This document shows positions 24,800-37,252 of a DNA stretch of 64,000 nt, in pieces. Numbering within the stretch: the first letter of the stretch is position 1; each line of letters begins with the position of its first letter. Origin of the DNA: Lasioglossum baleicum. Its lineage: Eukaryota; Arthropoda; Insecta; Hymenoptera; Halictidae. The translations under genes were made by a program, and so were the position numbers. The stretch is taken from assembly GCF_051020765.1 (NCBI RefSeq), contig NC_134935.1:15625579-15689578 (forward strand). The letters are read 5' to 3'. The notes beneath the pieces were generated by a model, which made no database searches, was not told the DNA's origin, and worked only from the letters and a program-made list of their open reading frames with translations.

Positions 24800-25165
24800 T
24801 TCATTCTCCTGACGGACAAAAATGTACGCAATCTCAATAAATTAACAAAAGGGCACATTTCTAAAATTTTTTGGGGAATCGAGCGTAATTTCCACGATTT
24901 ATTAAATTCCATAAAAGCATTCACTTGAATAAATGGACAAAAGGGCATATTTTCTAAAATTTTGAGGAAAATCGAGCGTAATTGTTATAATTTAAAGAAT
25001 TCCAAAAATCAAATTGTGTATTTTGAAAACACAGTCTCAATAAATGAACAAACTGGGATATTCTTAAAATTTTTGGGACAATCGAGCATGATTTATCAAA
25101 TTTCAAAAAGTAATTGCCTTGCAGACTTCGACGCACACAATCTTAAACGAACAGAAAGGCATTTT
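24800..25165. repeat. Diverged tandem repeat, period about 93-112 bp
   Basis: AATAAATTAACAAAAGGGCA (24836) recurs as AATAAATGGACAAAAGGGCA (24929), AATAAATGAACAAACTGGGA (25041) and a weaker form near 25142. Each is followed by CTAAAATTTT and AATCGAGCxTxATTT. Confidence 0.7.
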
Positions 25166-25770
25166 TGATCGGACACGAAGCGATCCAGTAATTCCTCGAT
25201 CCCGATCAACCACGTCCAAGAAAGGAAGGATCATAGTCTCCCGGCAAGAAAGGAAATGGTTATTAGACGAGCTCCGATCCTAACGTGGAACTTCTGATAT
25301 CGTGCGCATTCAATGACCTCGCGAACCCTCCCCTCGATTTCTACCTTGGCCGCAGAAAATCCATAAGTATTAAGTAGCCCCGACCGGACCTGGGACCGAG
25401 GCTAGCTATGGTCGGTTCCGCCCAAGAAATTCAATTAAGACCGAAGAGATTAGACGGAACTTTTCCGCAGATTTTCCAGCCCCAAGAGCGATTTTCCAAC
25501 GGTCGATCTGCCGTTCGCCGATCGCGCGACCGATTTCGCGAAACTACTTTCGCAACGATCCCGTGGACGACAATTAACGATCCAAACTTCGGGTCCGAAC
25601 TTTTTACGGAGTGTTCGCGAATTTCCCTTTGCCGAGGGCGACTGTAACTTCACTTTTCCGAACCTTTTAGGGACACTTCATTCGGGACTGGATTTTTTCG
25701 ATTTTTGTTTCCCGAGTCTTCGAGGAGGATTTAATTCTTCGTGGCTCCAGTGAAGGATTTTATGCATTTA
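25166..25770. other. GC-rich island, no gene seen
   Basis: Opposed chance frames (25408-25647 plus, 25450-25653 minus) occupy the same bases. No motif supports either. Confidence 0.35.
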
Positions 25771-26605
25771 TATTAACCTTTTCTAAATTTATACATTTAT
25801 ATTAATCTTTTCTAAATGGAATAGTGCAAGACAATATCTAGATTCAACAGTGCAAAACAATTTTTTCAAATCAGTGGCACAGGGCAATTTTTTAAACTCG
25901 ATAGTACAAGACAATTTTTAAATTCATTAGTAAAAGACAATTTCTATATCCAATGGTACAAGACAATTTTTAAATGCAGTACCACGAGACAATTTCTAAA
26001 TATAATAATCCAAGACAATTTCTAAATTCATTAGTAAAAGACAATTTCTACATTTAATGGTACAAGACAATTTTTAAATGGAGTACCACAAAACAATTTT
26101 TAAATTCAATGGTACAAGACAATTTCATAAGTCAGTAGTACATGGCAATTTTTTAAATTCACTGGTACCAGACAATTTTTAAATGCAGTACCACAAGACA
26201 ATTTCTAAGTATAATAATCCAAGACAATTTTTACATTCATTAGTAAAAGACAATTTCTAAATTCAGTGATACTAGACAATTTTTAAATTCACTGGTACAA
26301 GACAATTTTTAAATTCATTAGTAAAAGACAATTTCTACATTAAATGGTACAAGACAATTTTTAAATGCAGTACCACAAGACAATTTCTAAGTATAATAAT
26401 CCAAGACAATTTTTAAATTCATTAGTAAAAGACAATTTCTACATTTAATGGTACAAGACAATTTTTAAGTGGAGTACCACAAGACAATTTTTTAATTCAA
26501 TGGTACAAGACAATTTTTAAATTCATTAGTAAAAGATAACTTCTACATTCATTAGTGAAAGACAATTTCTACATTCATTAGTGAAAGACAATGTCTAAAC
26601 TCTAG
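25771..26605 (+). repeat. Minisatellite, about 30-bp unit with AGACAATTT core
   Basis: Units like GGTACAAGACAATTTTTAAA recur more than twenty-five times. Variant types (GTACCACAAGACAATTTCTA, AATAATCCAAGACAATTT, TTCATTAGTAAAAGACAATT) follow one another in a partly fixed order. The AAATGCAGTACCAC marker is found near 25973, 26182 and 26364, so a higher-order unit of six to seven monomers (182-209 bp) is present. Confidence 0.85.
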
Positions 26606-28335
26606 TAACCCTTATGTTTCAAATAATTCTCATTCCAATCTTGCAGTAAAGTTATGATGGACCAAGTGTCGATGCATTACCGCAAATTGCATCCATACAT
26701 AACCCCCGGGCCCCGGGGGGTGAACATGCCTCAGTTCGTAGTCGATTCGAGCGATTCTCTGTTCTCACAAGTGAACTGTTCGCTCAAAGCCGGGCTAGGA
26801 TGCGCTTTTTAGATATTAGTTTCGGTTCGTTAGATGGACGAGTTATTACGGCGTGCTGGCCGGTTGTATCGTAACTTTTCTGCTGGCTAATGGCGCGTGA
26901 GAATGTACCGTCGCGGCGCCTGCCGATATTAAACGTCGCTGGCCACGGTAATTAGACATTTTCCGGGCCTGTGGCCACGTGCACATACGAGGTGTCGTGG
27001 TACGGCTACTTTGTTTTCTTTGCGTACAATTACTTTGTTTTCTTTGCGTATCGATCTTCTATGTCACTTCCGGTCTCTCTTTACGGTGCATGAGGCTTGC
27101 CTGGTTTTCTTGGTCGGTGGACAGGTCATTTTAGAAAATTGAGTAGACCGAAAATGAGTAAACCTAAAATGTTTCAGTACATATTAGACTGTTGATTGTA
27201 TGAATTTATAACAAAAATGGAAGGGTAAAATTCAGAACAGAATTAAGTCAATGATATTACCGGTTAAACTTCAATTTGCAGGACCAAAAATTTCTAACTT
27301 TCTTAAAAGTAATCCTGTAGCTTTTGGCGAGAGAATGCCTAAAATCCAAGTTTCGATGTTAGGAATCCACTGGTTCAAAATCTGTGCGTGTGCAATGTGC
27401 ATTTTATTGCATTTAACACTGAAAATTTATTTTATTACAAATAAAAATTGTGTGTAAGATGCACAGTCAAAAATAAAATTAAAAAGGGAGGAAGGGTCAG
27501 TTTATGATCAGAGGATCATGGGAAAGATCAGATGGGACAGCGATGGCCTCATCGCAAGTCTATCTAGCATCGATTTCTGTGATCCAAACTCATATCAGTT
27601 TTCTTTTTAGCCTGGGCTCGTTGCAATAATTCCCGTTTCATCGGGTTGTAGGTTGTATGCATATTCAACGTATGCAGCGAAACGTGTTCGCAAGCGAAGT
27701 GGCGCATTTTAAATCGGTCCGCGTGTACAACTCGGACGAGGAAGTACTCTTCGGGAATTATGAAGCCGATATCCGGAGCACTGAATTACAATTTGAATTG
27801 CAAAAAGCCCGATACCGTGGCAAGATCCACCGAGCGAGACAAGGGATATGAAAGAGCGGGGGATTGGGAGGGGGGGGTGAATGTTCGCGCATAAATTTGC
27901 AAATTGTTCGAGTGCCGTCGGCGAGGAGAGACGGATCGAGTCTGCGTGTTCTGTCCTGTAGAAGAGCGAGAGTAATCCAGGCAACCGATGCGCGTCCCGC
28001 GTTTCGCGTTTCTACAGTTTCGCATTACCGCAGCGTGCCAACTGAATTAACGTATCATTGTCCCGAGGCGCGGACCAACTCCGAGCTGTTCCGAACTGCT
28101 TTCGAGTGCGCGCGAAACTCAGACAGAGACACCGTCGCGGTCCACGGGGCCAGCGAGGTGTACATCCTCGGCTATAAGTGCTCGCACATCGGTACTAAGC
28201 AAAACGTCCAAATTAACCATTTTGGTGCCATTTTTTTGGAGTAGTTGGTCTTCAGGAAAATATTGAAATACGAATAGAAAATGTCTAACTTCAACATCTT
28301 GCATTTTTTAAGTCGGACATTTTCATCTGCATCTT
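26606..28335. other. GC-rich islands, no gene called
   Basis: Positions 26700-27000 and 27640-28190 are GC-rich. Positions 27120-27480 are AT-rich. A 126-codon frame (27864-28244) overlaps minus-strand frames and has no motif. CACGTG-type words occur near 26976. Confidence 0.35.
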
Positions 28336-29235
28336 TAATTTCAAGGTCCATCATGTTTTTGGGCTAGTATTCAGGGTAACGTTACATGAACAATTTTTGA
28401 AGTCGGACATTTTTATTTTCAAGGTCCATCATGTTTTTGGGTAACTAGTATTCAGGGTAACGTTTCATGAACAATTTTTGAAGTCCGATATTTTTATTTT
28501 CAAGGACCATCATGTTTTTGGGTATCTAGTATTCAGGGTAACGTTTCACGAATAATTTCTGAAGTCGGACATTTTCATATGCATTTTTAATTTCAAGGTC
28601 CATCATGTTTTTGGACTAGTATTCAGGGTAACGTTTCATGAACAGTTTTTGAAGATGGACATTTTCATTTGCATCTTTAATTTCAAGGTAACATTTTATG
28701 AAGTTGGACATTGTCATTTGCATTTTTAATTTCGAGGTCCATCATGCTTCTGGGTAGCTAGTATTCAGGGTAACGTTTTATGAACAGTTTTTGAAGTCGG
28801 ACATTTCCATATGCATTTTTAATTTCAAGGACCATCATGTTTTTGGATAGCTAGTATTCAGAGTAACGTTTCACGAACAATTTCTGAAGTCGGACATTTT
28901 CATAGGCATTTTTAATTTCAAGGTCGATCATGTTTTTGGACTAGTATTCAGGGTAACGTTTCATGAACAGTTTTTGAAGATGGACATTTTCATTTGCATT
29001 TTTAATTTCAAGGTAACATTTTATGAAGTTGGACATTGTCATTTGCATTTTTAATTTCGAGGTCCATCATGCTTCTGGGTAGCTAGTATTCAGGGTAACG
29101 TTTTATGAACAGTTTTTGAAGTCGGACATTTCCATATGCATTTTTAATTTCAAGGACCATCATGTTTTTGGGTAACTAGTATTCAGGGTAACGTTTTATG
29201 AACAGTTTTTGAAGCCGGACATTTTTATTTGCATT
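28336..29235 (+). repeat. Tandem array with about 80-bp units and a 325-bp higher-order repeat
   Basis: The words GTCCATCATGTTTTTGGG, CTAGTATTCAGGGTAACG and TTTTTGAAGTCGGACATTTT recur about ten times. The block that starts AACAGTTTTTGAAGATGGAC at 28641 is repeated almost exactly from 28966, a spacing of about 325 bp, so a multi-unit block was duplicated recently. Confidence 0.85.
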
Positions 29236-29930
29236 TTTGGTTTCATCTCTTACATTTATTGTAACATGTTCAGGACGTAAACGCCATGATAGGTAACATA
29301 AATGAACCACACGTACTAGAAGACTCAAGAGGGTGTCAGGTCTGAAAATTCTGTCTCCATTTCAAAATTTCTTTCTTCACATTTCCTACTTTCTCATTTG
29401 CAAAATTTATCCATCAGAGAACAACACTTCTGATCGATATTGTACGCGCAATCAGTGTACTCGCGCACAAATACAGAAGCACCGTTCGCGGTTCATGGAC
29501 ACAGGGACACCGATCTCGGTCCGCTCCGCCCATCATCCCCCTACTTCTCTGAGAACCCTAAGGGTCGCTGTCTGGAATCCTGAGCTGGTAGCTCGGCCAA
29601 AGTTCTCGATGGAATTTCGACGTTTCGCTAATAGGACACTCCCGGCGGGTTGCGCGAGCCGGCCACCGCTTGTCAAAGCGATCCAACTCGTAATAAAGTT
29701 CCCGGCCCGAGAAGAATCCCCCAGCTTTTCTCTACCCGTTCCAGAAACGACTGGCCGGCTCCTCTTCAGTGCGAAACTTCGGAAACCGAATACGACGAGG
29801 GCCTTTACGATTTGCAAACTCCAAAAACCGATTTTCAAAGCGACATGGAAACTATCCCGACTTCCGAACCTGATAGCAGAATCTTTTAGTAGAATCCTTT
29901 CTTGTGTCCACAAAAATAAAATAAATGTCA
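29236..29930. other. GC-rich island with long chance frames
   Basis: The longest plus-strand frame of the window (29333-29947, 204 codons) lies here, opposed by a 136-codon minus frame (29533-29943). It starts inside repeat-flanking AT-rich DNA and ends in the next array. It shows no domain, signal or splice structure, so I do not call it a gene. Confidence 0.4.
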
Positions 29931-30620
29931 ATACTGAAGACAATTAATGAATATGGTAGCATCAATGTAAAATTGTCAGGAACTCATTATAAAGTCTCTT
30001 TACCAGGACAGTCCGCTCACACATTTTGGACATGAAGACAATTATTAGAGGTGCAGGAGGATCAACATAAAATTGCATAGGCCCAGGAGCCTATGACAAA
30101 GTGTCTTTACTGGAAGGATTAGGGAAAACAGGAAGACCAATATAAAATTGTCTGAGCTCAGGAAGTCATTACAAAACCTCTTTACCAGGACAGTCCATTT
30201 GGACCATTTTGGAGATGAAGACAATTATAAGAGGACCAGGAGGATCAACATAAAATTGTCTAGGTTCACGAGCCTGTTACAAAGTCTTCTTAGCAAAGCA
30301 GTCAACCAATGCATTCTGAAGGTGAAGACAATTGTTGGGGGTGCAGTAGGATCAACATAAAATTCTCTAGACCCAGGCAGAACCAGAGGAGGTTCCCGAA
30401 CGTTGAAGACAATTATTGTGGATGCAGAAGGATCAATATAAAATTATTTATGCTTAGGCAGAAGCAGCAAAAGTTCCTAAACTTTGAAGACAATTATTGT
30501 GGATACAGAAGGATCGATATAAAATTGTCTATGCACAGGCAGAAGCAGAAGAAGCTCCTGAACGATGAAGACAATTGTTGGGGGTGCAGCAAAATCAATA
30601 TAAAATTGTCTAGTCTCGTC
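29931..30620 (+). repeat. Tandem array whose units each contain a hairpin (81 bp and about 91-107 bp)
   Basis: GAAGACAATT or a variant occurs at 29936, 30034, 30217, 30324, 30405, 30486 and 30567. The last four spacings are 107, 81, 81 and 81 bp. Each unit has AGACAATT followed about 30 bp later by its complement AATTGTCT (within ATATAAAATTGTCTA), so every monomer can form a stem. Open frames through the array reflect the 81-bp (27-codon) period. Confidence 0.85.
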
Positions 30621-32672
30621 AGCCGAGAACAAAGTGTCGCATTTTCCCGAAGAAGTAGCTAGCAAAGGGTGACCAGAAGATTGAAGGGGAACGCAACCGG
30701 AAAACTCTGCGAACCTCTTGTTAGCAGCCACTCGAGGCTGGTCTGGGTAACCACGCGACACTCGCTTTCTTCCTTTTATCTTCGTAAGAGCCGTGTGCCG
30801 GGTCTCCTTTGATCCCGGCTTCCTCCTGCGGGGGAAGTACATTGAATTAGCGACGAGCGGAACTTAACATTGAACCCTCGGAAGCATTATGAACATGCCT
30901 GCTGCAACTTTTTCGATCAAAGTCTCCCGGCAACCCTTCACAAAGACGAGCTCGTAGCTAGTTCTTCCTGGTTCACCTTCTCCTCTATCTCTCTTCATCT
31001 CTTTCTATTGCTCCAGGGATCTTCGGGGAGTGCGTAAACACGACGGAGCTGGATCACAGATAGAAAATGGTCTCCGAAAACTTTAGAATTGCAATCGGGA
31101 GGTTCGACGAGCGCAAACTTCCTGGGAACAGCTCCCCCTTTTTCCCTCTTTCTAGCCTCGTTAGGGTGTCGCGACTCGGTCCAAACGAAGGGGACTGTTT
31201 GCCCGTCGAGCAGCCAACTTTCCGAACACGTTATTAGGACCGCGACTTATGAATAATTGAAAATTCACGGCCCTATTAGCTCCCGCGGGAATTATTCCGT
31301 CGCTGTTGCATAATTGATGAACGCCGGAGCACGTGGCCCGAGATTTACTGTTCGACGCGTTCGCAGGAAGTAGTCTATCGCCCATCTGGAACGCACATTC
31401 GAGGCATTTGTAATAGCTAGACTACACATCTTCACGGGAAATAAAAAGTTGCTGCATCAATTGCATGATAAACGAGCTCCGGATAAGATAGGGCATCGAT
31501 AAAAACCATGCCGCGTAAAATTTTAACCCTGTATACAATGAAAAATAATTACTTTTTACCCTATTCTTCTTATTTACTCATGTGCAAAAATTCTGAAGAC
31601 AATCTAACACGTGTCAAACACCTCGGTTCATACGCTGTAACTAATTCAGATCTTAAGTGTAACGTCCTAGTTGTAAAAAATCGAAAACCTTCCGACATCA
31701 TTGCTAAAATTTTCCCTATTTAGTCGTATGCGAAAATTCTGAGAAAATCTGAGAGATGATTAATTCAGATTTTACGTGTAACACATCCTTAACTGTTACA
31801 TCTCAACACAAATCCGGAAAATATCGAAACAGTTACGTTGTAAACGTTATATTTTTGTCTCTGTTAAAAAGTGAAAAGAGCGATGTAAAGATGGAGCTCT
31901 TCGGCGAAGCAATTCTTGCGGATTGCAATGCGCCAGGGATCGGCAGCAAACGCCACCGAGATGTTGGTGTATCGCAAGACAAAAGCCACCGAAGATGATC
32001 CACGAGGGTCTAGCCAATCGCATCGATTCGCAGCAGTATTTTTGCCGGGTCGCCGCGGGGCCAATCGCAGCTTAGTATAATCCGGAGCTCTCGGTTCTTG
32101 TTATATAGACCTGCTTGTAGTCGATATACCGTCTTGCAGCCCCGTTCCCGGAGGGTAGCGGGCTGTGAGCAAGGGTGCAAGAGAAACTAGAGAGAGCGAG
32201 AGAGGTTAGACCGGGGATAACTGTTGCTTTAGCATTTTCGCCACCGTAGGATATCTCGTAAATTCACCGCTGCACGCTCCTCCGCGATAACATCGGGAAC
32301 CCATTCCATTATCCAACAGGAAACGGTCTCTTCCTCTTTCTCTCGCAGTCACGCTCCTTTCGAAGCACAGGATTACATTGTGCGGGCGGAGGCGATAGAG
32401 AGGGGAGCGTTTTCTTTTTTGAACGCCCCGCCGGCCGATTTATAATATCGCTAACTGCGGACAATCTGCTCGAATACTGCTGCTTGCTCCTTTCCGTAGA
32501 TCTATCCTATCGATCTTTCGATACTCGCCTGGAGACTCTACGATCCGCTGGTGTCAATGCTTTATTCGAATGACCACTTGCTTTATTCTCCCGATCTGTT
32601 CCTCGCGGACCCATTTTTGATTGTAAAATCTAACTAAAACCGTTATTGTCATTATTCTAAGACTTATAAACA
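30621..32672. other. GC-rich islands and AT-rich DNA; small relics
   Basis: GC-rich islands lie at 30640-31400 and 31930-32560. At 31418 a TA|GACTACACATCTTCACGGG segment followed by AAAAGTTGCTGCATCAATTG is a one-ended relic of the GACTGCGGATC family. From 31570 to 31790 two diverged direct copies share GCAAAAATTCTGAxGA and AATTCAGATxTTAxGTGTAAC. No gene is recognised. Confidence 0.4.
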
Positions 32673-33001
32673 GACTCCGGATGTTTATACAAAATAGAAA
32701 GTTTCTGCATCAATTGCAAGACGCACGAGCTAAATTTAAACTTACATTCTTCATTAATAATCTTAATGTGGTGAAAATAATACAGTAAAGTCGCGTTTAC
32801 TGCCCAACAGCCTGTGTTCTGCACGGACAGTGATCGAAGGACAGCATGACAGTGGGTTGGCACTGGACAGTGATCGCGTACCCGATCGCAGACACTAAAC
32901 GCGACTTTACTGTATATTAATACTCTTCAATTCTATTAATATTTTCACTGTTTTAAATTGCACTTGCTCATCTTTGTTATGAATGCATAAAATCCGGAGC
33001 C
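32673..33001 (+). mobile_element. GACTGCGGATC-family MITE interrupted by another element
   Basis: The left end GACTCCGGATGTTTATAC and right end GCATAAAATCCGGAGCC are complementary, with TA after the right end. The span is 329 bp. Subtracting the nested element (130 bp) and one TA copy leaves 197 bp, the same length as the intact copy at 20636-20832. The subterminal CTGCATCAATTGCAAGACGC is also conserved. Confidence 0.85.
32783..32912. mobile_element. Nested 130-bp pogo-like MITE
   Basis: It has perfect 17-bp terminal inverted repeats, CAGTAAAGTCGCGTTTA, flanked by TA on both sides. CAGT ends with a TA duplication fit the pogo/Tc1 branch; this assignment is inferred. The short interior repeats GGACAGTG several times. 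It is inserted in an older element, so it is the younger of the two. Confidence 0.85.
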
Positions 33002-36000
33002 TACTTATCAATATTTAAGTCATTGAAAAAACGTGAAACTTTAGATTACACAATGTAGAAGTGCCGCCAACGTATAAAAATCAATTTCTCCAACACTGTC
33101 CACGAGCCTTTACAAAGCAAATTCATCTGGCTACCGCGCGACCGAAAATCGATGAAAAAAGGAAATTGTCTGAATTCCTGGATACATTGTGCAGCTTTCA
33201 GAGGTATCGGCGTATATGCGATCGCCATTATGCTACGTGCCAGCACATAGTTTTAAGCCGCGTTCTCCGGTGGGAACGAACGGGCGCAGAATGCATTTGG
33301 TAAACGCGGAATCCGGCGGACCGCTTTACTCAATTGCTTTGTAACCCTGTTAATTACTAGCAGGGCCATTCTCTACACTTGACGTCGGATGAACGCGGTA
33401 GGGGGGCAGCGAGTTTGTTGCGTTGCCAAATTCGGTAGGGCCGTCGCAATGGCGCACGGGATACTTGGCCAAAACGAGGACCAGCCGGTCTGGCTTGTCG
33501 CGTCCCGTGAAAACCGTCTGTCATCGTCCGGTCTAATTGCTGGGCATGGATGGTGTGGATATTAACCTATTAGAGAGGGGAGGAAAGCGAGAGAGAGAGT
33601 GGGTTTTCGAAAAGTTTGCGAACTGTGGTCGCCGGAAACGTTCAGCGAGTTGATTATCAATTTTTACTTTGACGCCAATTTTTCTCTTCTTTTGTACCAT
33701 CAATTTTGTTACGGCTTTGTCACCAATTTCCATGGCTTTGACCATTAATTTTTCTGAATTCGTCATCCGTCTTTCTGGCTTTCATTTCCCAATAAATTTG
33801 ACCGGAGTTCGTCCATCTCTTTCGTACTAAACGACAGAGACTTTTAAATGAAATGTTTTACAAATAGAACTTTTTGTAGCTTTGTATATTTTAACGTTTT
33901 TAAATGCATTTTTACTGTAACAGATTTTATTTAAACCGCGAAACGAGTTCTTTCCCTTTTTGTCATTTTTATATTAAATTGTCCGTGTGAATGGGCGTTT
34001 GTGTAAAAATTCACTGTTCGCTTGCCGAAGGATTATAATTATTTCTATTGCTGCGTAATAATTGGAGCGGTAAAATTATTTTCTCTCAATGAACAGCAGG
34101 TTATAATGAAACTGCACAATTGCAAAATCTCGCCGGAAAATTCGTAAAGATCGTGAAGCCCGCAATAAAAGTGCACGATGGTAAAATCACAAATAAGATA
34201 GGAACACGTGCGAGAAATGAAATTGTAAGATCGACTTGCGAAACACGTGCGAGATCGTTGCCCAAGATCAACAGCGTCTCAAAGTCCCCTAAACCGGACG
34301 ATTATCAGGGGAAACAGGTTCCAGGACGGTCGTCGAGGAACCATAATCGCGAAACGATACGGGCAGACAGGTTCTGTTGGTGTCAGAGTGTTGAACCGGC
34401 TCCTGGTGTCCGCAGTTCGCACGAAACATCCGGTCCCATTGCCGATAAACAGTCAGCAACAACCATAGCAGTTCCGCCGGCTCCTTTTACACTCGGCACA
34501 GCGGCGCGGCGTAGCAAAATAAATGTAATCGCGTAAACGATTTCGGACTGTCTATCTGTGTCTCAGTCTTGCGTGCGATCCGTTTCTCGGCCGTTTCATC
34601 GCGAATCCGTGCGATAGCGTCGAAAGCAAATTAAACGGCCGGCGATCCGCTTTTCCTACAGACGCTCCAAGTAATTTTCCGAGGCAACACGCCGGCGAAT
34701 GCGGATCAATGGTGAGAGCCAGACGGTAGGGAACCGATGGATCGTGAAAGGGAAGACCATTCGCTTCCCTCTGAGGGATTTCCGGCCCGCGGAATTTCTG
34801 ATATCGCGTGATTTAATGAAGCGAGAGGCGTCGGGACCGATCTAGCCGCTCGGACGAGTCGCGGGGATCCCTTTGTGATCGACGGAGCTCGTGATTTCTC
34901 TTGCAAATCGGAGCTTGTTTGCCTTCTTGTTGGCGATGCCAGAGAAGAGGAGCTAGAAAATGGTAAAATTCTTGTTTCCTGTATCTTGTACTTGTAATTG
35001 ATACAGCAAATTGTTCCCGGTTCTATTTTGATTATCAAAGCAGTGTTATCTCCACAAATCCCAGAATCCGTAGTCTATCGACAATTGCCAGCTCTCAGAC
35101 GAAAACCACCCCTCCCGGTGTCCCTGAGTCAGCCCTTAGACCTTCCGGAAGGGTGTGCCCTAAGAAAGGCTTCGTCACCAAAGGCGTCGAAGCCGAATCG
35201 ACAGGGCGCGGAGCAAGATTGAACAGCCACGCGACTCTGTTTAATCGGAAGTCTCTGGTTCTCTTAACAAGGAACCTAAGCAAACCCTAGTCGAATCACG
35301 GGTGAGGGAGCGCATTGTCGATGGCACCGTACGAAACACGGTACCGAAGGGTACTGAAGGGAATCGAAGGATTCGAAATGGTACTGAAGGTTACCGTACC
35401 GGAGGGCGTGCCGGTAAACAGGTATTCGCAAGAGGGTGGAGCATAGTTACTCCGAGTAGCGCGGCTTAGCTCCGGGAGCTGAGTAATGGTAGCCGAGTTG
35501 GATTGGATGGAATATAGACGGAACGAGGCTCCATCTCCTTAGTGGATCATTTGTCCAAACTCGAAACTCCGAAATTCCAGCGGCGAACACGCTGCACAAG
35601 ATCCCACCTCCCTACCCCACCTTCTCTATTACTCCCGTTACTTAGCCATTCGTCGTTAATTTTAATCGCTCGTTCTCCCGGCGGAATACATCGGCAGACG
35701 TTGTTCAACGGCGCCGACGTTAACGGGGACGAAAATTAATTGTCACGCCAGGAACAGCGTCTACGTAGCGTGTGCTCTTCGGCAAGTACTCGGCCGATCG
35801 GTATCGGGATCGTTGAAATCGTACAAATCCGCAACAATATAAATACAGTATACATTACAAAACATTCTAAAGTTCGCGTATCAATTTATCATTGAATTCG
35901 CTCGAAGGGATCAGCTTTCAATTTCGATTGCAATTAACACATTACCGACCGGTGATTATCGCATAATTTTGAAAAATTTGTGGTACATGGCACTTTTTAA

Positions 36001-36877
36001 TGGAAATTGAGAAAACGTTGTTTTTAAACTCATTTTGCTCGAATATCTCAGTACAATACAATAACAAAAATGGCGGCCAGGATCTTGATTCTTCGACGTC
36101 CCCGCCACAAATATCCCAATCACTCATTAAACAAGCAAACCTCTGGCAGATCGCCTCGACAATCGGCCTGCCATCCGTTAATGGCGTCGTCGCAGCTCCA
36201 TCTTTCACACGCCAAGCGCAAGCGGCGTTTTATCGCGCGTAAAAAAAAAAGCAAGTGGACGAGAACAATGGTTAGAGAGGGGTGGCGATCGTCGAAGAGC
36301 TTTTCGCCGCGACGGATAGCAGATAGAACCATAATGGGCCGAATCGAGTATTTCGACGGTGCTGTGACGACGACTTGTATAGCGGAGGCCGAGCGAGGAT
36401 TTTCCACTCGTGGAAAAGTCGGTTTTCCATCGAGCGTTTCTCCAGAGTACACAGTGGGATTCGCGAAAGGGAAGACCGAAAATCTGGTTTCTCCGAGATG
36501 GAATACAATAACGGAGACACCACGGGAAACCCGACGATCCGTTCATTTTCTCTGCGGTACCGTCCCAGCTCTGCAATTTACGCCGGGGAAAGTTTCCGCG
36601 CGAGAGAGAGCAAGAGAGAGAGAGAGAGAGAGCTTCCGACAGCTCTGTCTAATCTAATTGGAGCCGTGATCAAAGTTTTATTTATTTCGTTTGCAGTTGA
36701 ATATTGTTCAACTGATTCTCTTGGTCCTTGCGGTGCGCGCGGAGCTCTGATATTATTCGAGTGTATTTTTCCCCAGTGTTCCCTTCTTTGTAATTCTTGT
36801 ATTTTAGTCAGTAAAATATTCTGCTTTCGACGACCTTGTCTCTGAATACGATGGATAAAATTTATCATTTATCAGTA
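33002..36877. other. Long non-repetitive stretch with GC-rich islands
   Basis: GC-rich islands occur at 33060-33560, 34230-34930, 35080-35800 and 36060-36660. A GGTACxGAAGG motif is repeated several times near 35338-35400. A (GA)n tract lies near 36601-36632. Frames of up to 195 codons overlap on both strands around 36.1-36.8 kb, without domains. No gene is called. Confidence 0.35.
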
Positions 36878-37076
36878 GACTGCGGATCTTTATGCATTTA
36901 TAGCAAAATTGAGTAAATGAAATTCAAGATTGTTGAAAAATTTTAGAAATTGAAGGTTCAATATATGATTTCTCCTTTATTAAGATTCGTCAAGGGAAGA
37001 ATTAACATTCAATTTAGTTTCTATTCCTTGCAATCGATGCAGACAATTTTTATTTTGCATAAAAAGATCCGCAGTC
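36878..37076 (+). mobile_element. GACTGCGGATC-family MITE (199 bp)
   Basis: It runs from TA|GACTGCGGATCTTTATGCA to TGCATAAAAAGATCCGCAGTC. The terminal repeats match over about 20 bp. The subterminal GATGCAGACAATTTTTATTT matches the copy at 20636-20832 in opposite orientation. It has no coding capacity. Confidence 0.85.
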
Positions 37077-37088
37077 AATTTATCAGTA

Positions 37089-37252
37089 CACAGCGGATTT
37101 TATGCATTTATTTATGCATAATGTATTAAAAATACTATTATATTATTTTCAACCAATTACATGTATATTAAGGAAGGAAACAAATGTCTATTTCATTCCA
37201 GATTGTTGCGAATCGCGTAGAAAATTTTTATTTTGCATAAACATCCGCTGTC
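37089..37252 (+). mobile_element. Shorter relative of the GACTGCGGATC family (164 bp)
   Basis: The ends are TA|CACAGCGGATTTTATGCA and TGCATAAACATCCGCTGTC|TA. Internal words (TCTATTTCATTCCAGATTGT, GTAGAAAATTTTTATTTTGC) also occur in the palindrome at 48455-48983, which marks a subfamily. It lies 12 bp from the preceding element, so two insertions sit side by side. Confidence 0.8.

Noticed and set aside
25771..26605. CRISPR-like regular 30-bp repeats
   Set aside because: The units are contiguous and imperfect, with no unique spacers, in eukaryotic DNA. It is a minisatellite.
29333..29947. 204-codon plus-strand open frame
   Set aside because: It starts in AT-rich flank and ends in the next tandem array, is opposed by a long minus-strand frame, and shows no domain or splice structure.
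36070..36868. Frames of up to 195 codons on both strands
   Set aside because: They overlap mutually in a GC-rich island with a GA tract. No motif or codon bias singles one out.
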